From Engraulis encrasicolus (taxonomy: Eukaryota > Chordata > Actinopteri > Clupeiformes > Engraulidae), in assembly GCF_034702125.1 (NCBI RefSeq), contig NC_085872.1:34824588-34888587 (forward strand): 64,000 bases of DNA. The letters run 5' to 3'. The notes under the pieces were generated by a model that ran no database searches, had not been told where the DNA came from, and was given only the letters and a program-made list of their open reading frames with translations. The translations under genes and the position numbers were made by a program. Below, piece after piece: positions 25,501 through 47,122 of the stretch (positions are counted from its first letter, which is position 1; the number at the start of each line of letters is the position of its first letter).

Positions 25501-26373
25501 GTCCTATGAGACCAGCTCGCGGCTAACTGGTCTCATAGGACTCAATGTTAACTGTTAGCTTAGAGGTGAAATGTGCACTGCCATAACTGGTAACACTTTA
25601 TAATAATGTTCCTTAGTAAAGACTCAGTAAATAACTAACTAATGATGAATAAAACATTAACAAATGTTTTTATTATTAACTAAGCTTCATTAATGCTTTA
25701 TAAAATATCTACAAATGATATCTGCAAGATTTTACACACCTTATAACAGAGTATTTTATTCATTTACAAGCAACTTGTAAATGTTTCATAAATATAAAAT
25801 ATTAACATAGCATTTCCTAGTCATTTACAAGCATTTGTTTACATTTCCTAGTCATTTACAAACGTTTGTTAATGTTTTGTTCATCAATAGTTAATTATTT
25901 ATTAAGTCTTTATAATGCTTTTTTGCATCCATTATTCTAAAGTGTTACCCCATAACTAGAAAACGGTTGGAAGTACAGGAGAACGGTAAAAGTCTATTAT
26001 TTAACTCAAGGGGAGGTGTAAAATAAGCTTATTTCCAAAAATGGGACAGTATCACTTTAACACCACACTTCTGATCTGTCGTCTATCTTCCAGCTAGTCC
26101 TCCTGCGTCATTCTTTCCTCCCTCACTGGACCCTCCCAAGCCCCTGATCGACCAGAACAACCTGAACGACTTCCCCACGGCGCTGCACCCCCAGACAGAC
26201 TTCAACATCCCTCTGAAGCCGGAGCACGCGGAGGGGGGCTGCCACGTGCCCATGAGCGACCTCAGCCTCCAGCCACACCCACATGGTATGCAACACACAC
26301 ACACACACACAAGCATACACACACACACACACACACACACGCACAACATAGTATGCAACACACACATAAGCAT

Positions 26374-26420
<47 letters not shown>

Positions 26421-27996
26421 ACATAGTATGCAACACACACACAGACACACACATAGTATGCAACACACACACACACACACACCTTAGCAGCTTCCAGCTG
26501 TACCAATACGCAACCCACACATGCACACACGGGCACACGCACATGCACACACTCACACCTTAGCAGCTTCCAGCTGCACCAATACGCAACCTACACATGC
26601 ACACACGGGCACACGCACATGCACACACTCACACACACACACATGTACGTGCACGCGTGCACGCACGCACACGCACACACACACACACACACACACACCG
26701 CAGCAGCCTCCAGCCAAATGGTACATGCGTAACAAGCACAGCTTCTCTGACAAACTCCTATATTGAATGCATTAACTGTAGGTGAAGTAAACACTAAACA
26801 TTAGTTTGTCATCAATATGTCAGTAAAAAGGAAAGATTAACCCATATCCCCTTATATGCATCAGAGTAGCCCCAATATGTCTGTCACAACATTTAAGCTG
26901 ATGCCAACACTGATGCGTTAACTGGTGAACAAGCTGTCAGGTGTATATGGCCATCTTTGCCCTCATATTGATTCAAAAGCAGTGTTTATGGAGGACAGAA
27001 GGTTTGTTGTGGTCTCAGATCTCAGATGCAGTCTCAGATCAAGATCATGCGATTATGCATTTGATTTGCACCTATAGGTCAGTGCCACCGACATTAATCC
27101 AATCAAGGCATTCTTATTTATTTGACTTTTATTTAGTCAGGAATCTTCCAGGGAGTCCTGGCCAAGAGAGCATAGCGTTATCCCCCTATTACTGTGAACA
27201 GTGGTCCACAGTGGACTACAGCAGATGCCTAAGGCTCTCTTGACTCCGGAAAAGAGTTCCAGAAGACCCTTGTCCATCAAAGCAACTCCTGGGATTCTGC
27301 ATCTGACAATACAGTAGCGAACTGTCCACTATTACAGGCCAGTCACCAATCCAGTAACCTTCTTCCAACACCGTACGTAAGGGATCAAATAGAGTACCTT
27401 TTTCTAGAACCACAACCATCCAAAAATCTGTCCTATGATTTCTACCCTCCCCTCTGCAGCCATCCTCTGCATCTCCGCAACCCTGTCAGGCCAGTTGCAC
27501 TTGCAGTAATCTAGTATCCTACACCTGCACCCTGACCCGTGATTTGCTCCCTCCTCCTCCCCCCTCTGCAGCGTTTTCCGACTCGCTGGGCCCTGCGGCG
27601 CGCTGGATCGCGGCCCGTCGCGAGGAGGTGGTGCGTCAGATGACGGAGGCGTGCCTGAACCAGAGCCTGGACGCGCTGCTGGCCCGCGAGCTGCTGATGC
27701 GCGAGGACTACGAGCTGGTGGTGAACAAGCCCACGCGCACCGCCAAGGTGCGGCAGCTGCTGGACACCTGCGACCACAGCCACAGCGAGGACTTCTGCCG
27801 CGTGGTCGTGCGCAAGCTCCAGGACAACAAGCAGCTGGGCCTGCAGCCGTACCCCGACCTCGGAGCCTCGCCGCAGGGGTTGCTGCCACTGCCAGGGGCC
27901 CCCTTGCCTGTGCCCAGCGCACCCCCACTCTCCACCACCTCCTCCTGCTCCTCATCCTCTTCTTCTTCATCCTACAATGCCCGTAATATGTTTTGA
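8670..27996 (+). CDS. ripk2: Receptor-interacting serine/threonine-protein kinase 2 (RIPK2), 11 coding exons, 592 aa
   Basis: RIPK2 relays NOD1/NOD2 sensing of bacterial peptidoglycan to NF-kB and MAPK through CARD-CARD contact in the cytoplasm. Coding exons: 8670-8860, 9737-9890, 10327-10482, 12012-12169, 19640-19689, 20119-20280, 21314-21399, 22512-22604, 23120-23231, 26094-26285, 27572-27996. All phases close (1779 nt). Kinase domain about 20-305: glycine loop [12 protein letters not shown] Lys53, helix-C Glu72, HHDLKTQN with Asp152, DFG Asp170. SIS at 180-182 and Lys of DVKHD match human Ser176 and Lys209. A Ser/Pro-rich linker (320-450) is poorly conserved. CARD about 455-550 has Tyr498, equivalent to human Tyr474. 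The protein is longer than human (540 aa), mostly in the linker and a Ser-rich C-terminal tail. The start ATG has a strong context (G at -3 and +4). Intron 9 has a GC donor. Confidence 0.97.
9108..9525. mobile_element. MITE with ~55-bp terminal inverted repeats in ripk2 intron 1
   Basis: The ends TGTCGTGCCGAAAAGCGAGT and its complement are nearly perfect over about 55 bp. GGGT flanks both sides (9104-9107, 9526-9529), a possible 4-bp target duplication. Confidence 0.85.
10729..10839. repeat. Imperfect inverted repeat in ripk2 intron 3
   Basis: GCGATTGGGAGGTTTATT near 10731 pairs with AATAAACCTCACAATCGGCG near 10816. The interior CCTGATGAAGACCCTGATGCG resembles a motif repeated widely in fish genomes. 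Confidence 0.6.
10964..11309. mobile_element. MITE, copy 1 of a family also present at 20.4 kb
   Basis: The ends GTAACCGC and GCGGTAAC are inverted. The interior shares AAACTGTCGC, AATACAAAGTCA and TTCCGTCGCT blocks, in the same order, with 20363-20695. Confidence 0.7.
13105..13754. mobile_element. Element built from repeated CCGTGTCCAGGAGCACGG palindromes, ripk2 intron 4
   Basis: The outer ends TGATCTCCAAAAATTCCGTG and its complement are inverted. Each end cluster carries three or four alternating copies of an 18-20 bp motif, CCGTGTCCAGGAGCACGG, in both orientations. Two TTAGGG-like stretches lie inside (13341-13356, 13461-13472). Confidence 0.85.
15099..17101. mobile_element. 2-kb fold-back (near-palindromic) element in ripk2 intron 4
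   Basis: Left arm 15099 to about 16040 and right arm about 16150-17101 are reverse complements with few changes. The outer ends are GGGTCATTCCATGTCAATTC and its complement. A 4-bp TTAC duplication flanks it (15095-15098, 17102-17105). The left arm has an extra piece of about 45 bp near 15931-15975. Inverted AATGCTCAATCATGAT motifs lie at the inner ends of the arms (about 16047 and 16138). Short open frames in the two arms are mirror copies and not genes. Confidence 0.92.
17333..18907. mobile_element. hAT-type MITE interrupted by a second transposon
   Basis: The ends CAGTGGTTCTCAACC and GTTGAGAAACACTA are hAT-type. The exact 8-bp duplication GTCTACAC lies at 17325-17332 and 18908-18915. Most of its interior is the separate element at about 17410-18798. 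Confidence 0.92.
17410..18798. mobile_element. DNA transposon nested inside the hAT element (possibly IS4EU-like)
   Basis: Ends TACAAACCCCAACTCCGATG and its complement are inverted. Repeat arms of well over 150 bp carry AAGTTGGGACGTTTGGTAAA and TCTCAAAAGAGTTGGGACGG. The inner part contains only decayed short frames (around 17995-18190). The family name is from memory of similar fish termini and is tentative. Confidence 0.75.
18920..19205. repeat. Minisatellite, ~20-bp GACTGTCTGTCTGCTCAGAG units
   Basis: About a dozen imperfect tandem copies with variants (CCACATAG, CCCAGAGA), in ripk2 intron 4. Confidence 0.9.
20288..20334. repeat. (CACG)n/(CA)n microsatellite at the ripk2 exon 6 donor
   Basis: It starts about 8 bp after the donor at 20281. 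Confidence 0.9.
20363..20695. mobile_element. MITE, copy 2 of the 10.96-kb family
   Basis: The ends are marked by GGGTGAATACACCGG and TTGGTGTATTTGTGC. It shares several ordered blocks with 10964-11309. Confidence 0.65.
22272..22510. repeat. (CT)n tract that runs into the ripk2 exon 8 acceptor
   Basis: About 240 bp of CT-rich sequence with interruptions (TGTGTCCTCTCC, CACACCATCTCC) ends in CTCTGTAG, the acceptor of exon 8 at 22512. Confidence 0.95.
23250..23617. mobile_element. hAT-type MITE, 18 bp after the ripk2 exon 9 donor
   Basis: The ends TAGGGATGC and GCATCCCTA are inverted, and the interior is rich in TTAATCGAT motifs. The exact 8-bp duplication ATCCCAAC lies at 23242-23249 and 23618-23625. 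Confidence 0.93.
23907..24258. repeat. Repeat with inverted CCTCCGCCAAGG ends, ripk2 intron 9
   Basis: CCTCCGCCAAGG at 23907 and CCTTGGCGGAGG at about 24247 are exact complements. An (ACAA/ACAG)n stretch precedes the right end. Confidence 0.75.
25005..25324. mobile_element. MITE in ripk2 intron 9
   Basis: TGCATTCTTTTGAAACTC near 25018 pairs with GAGTTTCAAAAGAATGTG near 25245, inside GAGCTCTATT and GAATAGAGCC ends. Confidence 0.7.
25355..26056. mobile_element. TTAA-flanked inverted-repeat element with nested repeats, ripk2 intron 9
   Basis: The ends AGTGATACTGTCCCATTTTT and its complement form inverted repeats of about 100 bp. TTAA flanks both sides (25351-25354, 26057-26060), as for piggyBac-type insertions. 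Inside are a hairpin with GTTAACATTGAGTCCTATGA arms (25491-25559) and a second inverted element with GGTAACACTTTA ends (about 25589-25950). Confidence 0.8.
26287..26700. repeat. Complex (CA)n region with a ~76-bp tandem duplication
   Basis: (CA)n runs alternate with GCAACACACAC and GTATG blocks. A unit containing CTTAGCAGCTTCCAGCTG is duplicated head to tail at about 26483 and 26559. It begins just after the ripk2 exon 10 donor. Confidence 0.9.
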
Positions 27997-29192
27997 GAGC
28001 TGATCTGAGAGACAGAGAGAGTGACCGATAAAAAAAAAAAGAGAGAGACAAGTAGAAGGAGCGAAGATGAACTGCTGGTGGATGCGTGAAGGAGACTGCC
28101 CTGGATGGCATGTGGAGAGTATTGGGTTTTTTTTGTTTTGTTTTGTGTTGTGGTTGTATGGTGTGTCTCGGCATGGCTGACTGACTGATCTATCTCTCTG
28201 TGGTTTTACATTTGCATTCCTGAGATGGCTGAGATGAACATGGCCACGTCCCTTATGTCAACTTCCTAATGAGAATCCAGAATGCAACGAAAGCTCTGAA
28301 GTCCACAGATCCACTATTGGGTTGTTTGTCTTCCTCGTTTTTGTTTCCTTTTTCCTCTATGCCTTTGTACTTGGCGGATTATTCTCCCACCATTTGATTT
28401 TGGTCTTTCCAACCCTTCCACTTAGCTGGCAAACCATAGGTGGTTTGTAGCCAGACTACTATACACCAGATCAGAAAGTGTCTGTGTGTGCATTTTGTGG
28501 TGTCTAAAACAAAACAAAACCCTGGTACCAGTTCTTCCTGGTTTCACGAACTTAATCGACCTTCTTAGTATTTGGAGCAGGTCTCAGAGATTGAGTCACC
28601 CTATCACATTTTTTTAATTACTTTTGGACCCTTGTCCCACTCCAATTAAACCACCTCCTTTTTAAGTCTTACTGTCTTATCTCTTTTTAAGACTATTGCA
28701 CATACTGGGCGGAACTGGGCCAGAGAGCAACCTGGCTCTGGCTTCTTTTTCTCCCACTGTGAGTGCTGTGAGGAACAGGAGGTTTAACGGTGCATACACA
28801 CCGCAAGCGCGGACGTCCACTTAACGTCCACTGAACGTGTCCGGTATCAGTCCGAAACGGTTAGAATACATGTAAACCGATCATGCCTTGCATGCAGGAG
28901 CGCGGTGTGAGCGCAGTGCATGTCCGGCCCGACTGGACATGTCTGTGATGCTCCTTGAAAATAGAACTCGAGTCTATTTTCCTGCGCGGACGCCCGCGTT
29001 CAATGAGTGGCTTCCATTGAAAATGAATGGCTGCTGCCCGCGGATAGATCGTGGACGCTGACTGTGCAGTGTGAAAGGCACCGCGCGAACCTCTCGGACT
29101 CGCAATGCTCCTGGACACGTTAAGTGAACGCGAATATCTTGGTGTGTATGTACCGTAATGAGGCTTAGTCTACTTCAAATAGGTCAAATAAA
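27997..29192 (+). other. ripk2 3' UTR, with a MITE inside
   Basis: The non-coding sequence after the ripk2 stop has a possible ATTAAA near 28645. An AATAAA at 29187-29192 lies just beyond the MITE at 28788-29155. Which poly(A) signal is used cannot be decided from sequence. Confidence 0.5.
28788..29155. mobile_element. MITE with CGGTGCATACACACC ends
   Basis: CGGTGCATACACACCG on the left pairs imperfectly with TTGGTGTGTATGTACCG on the right. The interior is CpG-rich with repeated GGACGTCCACT/AACGTCCACT motifs. Confidence 0.8.
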
Positions 29193-29568
29193 AACTAAGT
29201 TTTTTTACCAGTGAAAGTGTATGGAAAATAACTGCTGTTCATGTAGCAACAGATCGTCACAGTTGTCTGTGTCTGAAAGCGTACGGTTGACAAGGCTCTC
29301 TAGTGAAGCTGCTTCAAAATGCCTCAGCCATTTGCAATAATTACAGCTCCAGACTCTTGGCAGGGTCACTGAGACACGGAAAGTACGGTAGGCTGCAGCG
29401 CAACGAAGAGTAAAGACTATATTCTCCTGAAACCACTTGTACAGCCCCAAACAGCACTTGAAGTTTCCCGTAGCTCTTTCTGTCTTGCCAAGACTCTCTA
29501 TGACTTATCACAGTTAATAATACAGCAGACTGATAATGTTCCCTCTACTCACCAGTGCCGGGCTGTCT

Positions 29569-29571
<3 letters not shown>

Positions 29572-29657
<86 letters not shown>
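29572..29657. repeat. (CA)n microsatellite
   Basis: About 43 uninterrupted CA units. Confidence 0.97.
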
Positions 29658-29659
<2 letters not shown>

Positions 29660-29809
29660 CTACATATACTAACAGGTGGACAGTACACAAGATCTGCTTT
29701 GGGGATAGGGGTTAAACGTCAGTAATACAGCAGAACATGCCAAAGTGTATGTGCCAAGCGTGCTTTGTTTACAGTTTCCTCGTTTGGGGTCTCCTCGTCC
29801 GTTGGGCCT

Positions 29810-30108
29810 TGGGCGCATTCCAATATGCACACTCCTGTCCTACACCTGTGCTTGTGGCCTCGTCCTGCCTCCTGGCCCAGCCTCTGTGGAGAAAACGGTA
29901 AAGTTTCCCAGCTGTCAGCCTAGCCACAACACATTTTGGAGGAGTGTTTTTCATTCACCATCCCAATTGCAAATGAGAAAATTACATTAGAATTGTGCTT
30001 TTGCGAGATATTTAATTAATTTTCTGTCGTCAGTGACATCATCATGAGGTCACAAGCAGGCAAGGGAGCAAGGGAGGACGGGAGTCCACATATTGGAATC
30101 CACCCCTT
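29810..30108. mobile_element. MITE with GCATTCCAATATGCAC-type ends
   Basis: GGGCGCATTCCAATATGCAC on the left and CACATATTGGAATCCACCCC on the right are inverted. The interior has GTCCTCCCTTGCTCCC-like complementary blocks. Confidence 0.7.
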
Positions 30109-32880
30109 GTTTTTCTGCTTCCTCTCCCGGACCTGGTTTCACATCCTCTGCCTAGGGGACCCTGCGCTGATCGTGAGCTAGTCAGCTCCAAGGTGTGAGG
30201 CCAGAGCAGGAGGACACTGCTCCTAGTTGTCTGCAGTAACGGCCTTCAATGTTTGTCTGTGTTTATCAATCTCCAGAGGCCACACGGATTCACCTCCATC
30301 CTCCTCCGTGGTGTTTTCAGATCTTAGCTGCTCCTGGTTTCGCGCAGTGCTCATGAGTTCAGAGATTATAAACATAGAATAGACAAGCTCAATAGCTCAA
30401 TTTTTATTCATTTGAATTTTGTCATTTGACTTGTTTGACGAGTATCAAACGGCTCCATTTTAACACTTCAGCACTATGCTGCAGGCTAGCAATCAGGATG
30501 AGATCATTTTCCAAAAACCCTATTAAAAATTTAAACATTTTTAAATAAATAGGTTCCATGAACTCAAACTCTTTTGAAGAGCCCACTTTCTGGGGATGCA
30601 GTGAGGACCAGTTAGGCTATAAGCTTTAGGTACTGTGGGAATTGTTCTGTGTGTGTTTTTAACCGGCATAGAGATCTTTGCCTTGCTTTTTTTTTTTTTT
30701 GCCCGAGGATTGAGAGTCAGATGTTTCCCAGTCCATATCGTGTCATGATTTTTTTTAAAAGCATAATTATTTATTCACTGAAATGTCTATAGGATATGTG
30801 CTGATGGAACTATGCCACGTAGCTTACTTGCCAGAGCCCACATCCTTTGCTGTTATACTGCCTGTATATTTGTTCTTCCTTTTGCACTGAGAGTACATAT
30901 CCCATGTTTTTTTATTGTGTAGATGAATACCTGTCTACCTATTATAGCACAAAAGAAAAGATAAATAGTGAGGACTGGATGGAAGTTGTTACACTGTTGT
31001 GATGTTGTTCTGTGGGTAAACCACAACAAAATGTCACCCATGCACGTAGTTAAGTAGGGAAACTATCGGTATATATGTTCTGCCCTCCCCTCCCCCATGA
31101 CATTTTTCTGTTTCCCCTTTCCATTTACCGTACGGCGTCATTTTTGAGGCCAGTATGGTAATTCATTATTTGGATCTTTAAATCTGTTGCCTTATTTGTG
31201 AGTCATTCACAGAAGAAACACAGAAGAATAAGAAAAATTAATAGTCTACAGTACATGACAATAATGTTTATGTAGCAACTGTAGCAGAAATGTAGTGGCT
31301 GCCTGTACTGTTCATGTAAGTGACAAAGACATTTGTATTGTTTCTATCAAGATGAGCTTTGCCACGGTCATTAAAATGGGTACTATTTCAGCTGCTGGTG
31401 TCTATCTCTTTCTTATGTGCCTGTCTTCTTTGCCAAGTCTTATCAGCCCTCTCTGTTCCTTCCTTAAAAACCGTCCCTTAAAAAAAATCTTACTTAAATA
31501 AAAAATACCTCTCTTTTGCCTGGGGGATTTAAGCATTTAGCTTCCATTTTAGAGTTAATCTCTCCCTCTTGCACTGGGTTTCCCCCCTTGTTGTTACAGT
31601 TCAGAGGGAAAGTGAAACAGGATCTCTGTGGCCCAACACTGAGCAGTTGTTTTCAGATTCATGTTCAGTGCGTGTTTTGGTAGGATGGTGGTCATGGAGA
31701 AAGAGGACTTTTGATGTCGTCATTTTGCCACTGTTCAGCTTAGTCATACCAAACAGTTAAGTGTCATGCTTGAGTAACAATCCTGAAATTACCCCTTTTC
31801 TTTCACCGGTCTTGTCTGTGAGTACTGAGCGGTGCCTTAATAGATAGCGGATGGTATGTTTTTCTTCCATTGAGAGAAAACTCAAGCCCGTCAACACTGA
31901 TGTTGATACTATTGGAAGTCACTCACAAGATCAGTGATAACATTACGCAATATCCTTTATGTGAAGTGATGTGCCCTGCCTGGTGCTGGCACATATGTCA
32001 CACACTGTCCTGTTCCTGGAATGTTTTGATTTTGCCTTGCCCTGGCTGCACTATCAAGAAGCAGTGAGGGTAGAGGGGGCTTTGGGGGGGGGGTGGTGTT
32101 CTGGGGGCCCAGCCAGACACCCTTGAGTGGCACTTTCTCGAAATAGACAGGAGGGGCAATACGAGAGGACGATGCCAGGAGAAAAACAGCCCAGAAACAG
32201 ACAGCCGCCAGGATTGCAACACCCCTAGGAAGGAAGGCTGGGGGTTAACCACTCTTTCTTGTCCGGGAAGCTGTCCCACACTACACGTTGCCACGACCAC
32301 CACTACTACCACAACGTGTTCTACCTTCCCAACCAGCCAGCTGCTCCTGGACTTGCGTTGATACGGAGGATATTGCATCACTAAGTTTCCTCAACTCTCT
32401 ATGAGCAACTTCTGAGACGTAGTGTGAAAAAAGGTAAGTCATGTTCCCTAAAAAAAAACGCTGCATTGTTTTTTGCTCTGTGTTGACCTATGACTCACCA
32501 ACTAGATTTGTGTCTTTTTAAATAAATACAACCACAACTTGATTTTTAAAGTGTGTCATTGGAAACAAATCGCAAGTACAATCTAGTTGTCCTTTGTGGG
32601 ATGTTTGACTTTTAAAACCTAACAAGCTATACAGGGCCGGCTCTAGACATAAGTAGAGTGCGCAGAGTGCTTCGGCCCCCAAACCAGTTATGCCTAGGGC
32701 CTCCAAAACCTTAGCAGCGGCCCTGGAGCTATAGGTAATTTTAGCCCGTGACAGTCTGTCAACTAGGTCAGGGCACTGTAACTGTAACAATACCACAGCA
32801 TGCATACAAGTGCATAGGGGGACAGTGGAGGCAGGCAGGCAGGCAGGCAGGCTTCCAAAATAGCCGCATAAAAAGGGGAC
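30109..32880. other. Intergenic between ripk2 and slc7a7; probable slc7a7 5' UTR exon near its right end
   Basis: I see no conserved coding exon. A strong donor (AAAAAAG then GTAAGTC, at 32434) and an acceptor just before the slc7a7 start (CTCCTCAG, ending about 32941) suggest a spliced 5' UTR whose first exon ends at 32433. Its start is not visible. Confidence 0.45.
32632..32725. mobile_element. Short GC-ended MITE, first of two copies
   Basis: AGGGCCGGCTC and GCGGCCCTGGAGC are inverted ends. The left sequence CTCTAGACATAAG recurs at about 33911. Confidence 0.65.
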
Positions 32881-32963
32881 CGCACTGTTCAAACCTCACC
32901 CAGATGCCCCTCAGTCCCCTTTAACGCCAACTACTCCTCAGGTCCCATCTCAACTCTGCAACC

Positions 32964-44826
<11,863 letters not shown>

Positions 44827-45905
44827 GCTCCGTCCAGAGAAGGACCCCCATCTCCCCATTTCCTCCATCACCTCTGCTGAGAACACATGCCTGGAGCATG
44901 CTGTGGCCAGCCGAGTGCAGGCCCCTCAAAAAGGCAAAACACTTGACAATGAGGATATGGGTGGGTGTTCACATGGATTGACCCTGCACAGGCAGTGACA
45001 TGACGGGGATGAACAGTTACAAACATCAGGTGTCAACAACAATCAACTCCCATGTGTAATTCTGTCTTCAGGTGCAGGCAAAGACAACTCAAACATCCAC
45101 AGCAGGACTAAAGAGACAAAAACAGTGTTAGAGCCTTTTAGCTAAATGTGAGGAAAATGTGCCACATTCACTACGTTTACATGACGGTTTTAATTCCGAA
45201 TTAATAATTCCGAATTAAACAGTTTTGTAGAATTTACTTTGATCTTACATTTAATTCCGAATTAAGAAGTGTTTGTATGACGTTTTCAAAGTGGAATTAA
45301 ACTTTATTCAGAATTAAAATGAGTTCATTCAGTAATATCTCATGTAAACGTAGCAATTGACTTGAAACTGTATAAGGTCGTTCTTAAATGCTTTCTGTAC
45401 GTAAATGTATAGGCTATGTGCTTGAGTGTAGACTGATTATAGAGAGTTGCACAAATGTAGATTTTGTATAGTATAAATAGATTAAGTGTGTAACCACCAT
45501 ATTTTACAGAATATGACTAGCATAAAGAGTATCAGACAACTTTGTGAAGTGAGCAGAAACCAGATTCTTTCCTTCTTACTGCACAAGAAAAACAAATGTT
45601 TGGGGAACGTTGTTGTCCGGTTGTTAACTTCTATGGTATAGACATGCCTCCCATTCAGTGCCATGGTTTTACAGCCCTGAATGTATTCTTTTCCTTAAAG
45701 GAAAGACTGTCAGTTGTACCTTTTTAAATGATTTGTACTTTTTTAAATCTACAACATATCTTACATACTGCACTTTAATGAGTGGGTTTTGCTCTTGTTG
45801 TGGGTAGTTTATGCTAACTAAATTCAGAATGCACACAATGTGTTGCAATTCTTGGGGGGGGGGTGACAATAGTCGGTTAGTGACAATAAAACGGTTGAGA
45901 AATGG
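44827..45905 (+). other. slc7a7 3' UTR with poly(A) signal at 45885-45890
   Basis: AATAAA at 45885 is the first good poly(A) signal after the stop. A MITE lies inside at 45171-45353. Confidence 0.65.
45171..45353. mobile_element. MITE in the slc7a7 3' UTR
   Basis: CTACGTTTACATGA and TCATGTAAACGTAG are inverted ends. The interior repeats AATTCCGAATTAA in both orientations. Confidence 0.88.
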
Positions 45906-45944
45906 CTGAACATCTTTTCATGTATTTAAAATAACTAAAACTTA

Positions 45945-46117
45945 TGCCTCTTTTCCACTGCCGGTTTTCTGATAGGCCTACAGCTCGACAAATCGTGACT
46001 CGGGTGCCACTTTTCAAATAGGCAGAACACACCTCAGTGGTAACGCAAAAAGTGACGGCCGAGTCACGCTGTGTCGAGCTGTAGGCCTACCAGAAAACCG
46101 GCTGTGGAAAAGAGGCA
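45945..46117. mobile_element. MITE with TGCCTCTTTTCCAC ends
   Basis: Left arm TGCCTCTTTTCCACTGCCGG pairs with CCGGCTGTGGAAAAGAGGCA. A second paired block is CTACAGCTCGACA/TGTCGAGCTGTAG. Confidence 0.9.
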
Positions 46118-47122
46118 AAAGTGAATTAGGATGTCTGGAGTGATGGAGGTATTAACTGCAAGCCAAGAACAGATAGCCAACAGCACTGCTGCTTGTACTT
46201 TTGCATTTGTTGTAAGGATTTTGTGTCGTTAGTTACAATACATTTTGTGTCGTTACAATACTCAATTTTGGTTGTATTCTCATTGAAATGTAGAAATAAC
46301 TCGATAATAACCATATCAAAACACACAAGTCACATTAAAACAACTAAAACAGTGGGTGGCCTCGACAGCCAAGCATTGTATTTGTACTGTATGTCTTCTA
46401 CATTTATTTCGAATTAATAAATAATTTTCTATTTTTAAAATGATACTTACTGATACTTAAATGTTATATCTTTGCTCTTCCAGTCAGAATAAAGAGGTCA
46501 TTGGTTCATGTCAGGCTACATGTATGCGTGTCAGACACCTCTTGGTGACTTTGCCATATGCTCTGGGCCCAAAATAGCTTCCTGGACAAAAAAAAACGGT
46601 CTCCAGTATCGCACTACATACGTCTAGGAGACAATTGTCTTCGCCAGGTCTGGGCATGCAATAGCCACGTGTTCTGAGCCTCTGACACATGTACCGACCA
46701 TGTGTTGGATGAAAATATCTGTCCTCTGCAACCCCATCCAAATACAGCCCCTTGAATGGGCTGTACCCTCTGCAATGTACCCTCCTGCCTTTATTATCAC
46801 CCCCACCTCACTGTCCCCCCCTGCATTCACACAGACTGAAATGTAGTTTAACATCAAAATCTACCTTTCCTCAATGGCCTTGTGTGGTAGTCATCTAAGC
46901 CCCTGTACTGTTTAATTTTACTTTTAGTAGTTTATCCATGATTCATTTAAACTTCATATTGAAGTTGTTAAAATGCTCTACGTCTCTCTCTCTCTCTGAG
47001 ATGCTCTTAAAATATCACAAAAATCTCCTGTAAAATATATAACTTAATTGTAGTATTATAGTTATTGTAGTGTCACCCATTACATTGCCAGTTTACAATT
47101 TTAAATTCAGCAGGTCTGTATA
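46118..47122. other. Intergenic, nothing recognised
   Basis: AT-rich sequence with no convincing exon, RNA gene or repeat boundary. Confidence 0.5.

Noticed and set aside
26083..26556. Long Cys/Val or Thr/His open frames
   Set aside because: Microsatellite (CA/TG) translations. The same holds at 4.8, 22.3, 35.9, 38.1, 39.6, 42.6 and 57.3 kb.
27404..28174. A 256-codon open frame on the minus strand over the last ripk2 exon
   Set aside because: It is antisense to the GC-rich CARD exon and its low-complexity Ala/Arg/Pro content is the shadow of that exon's codon use.
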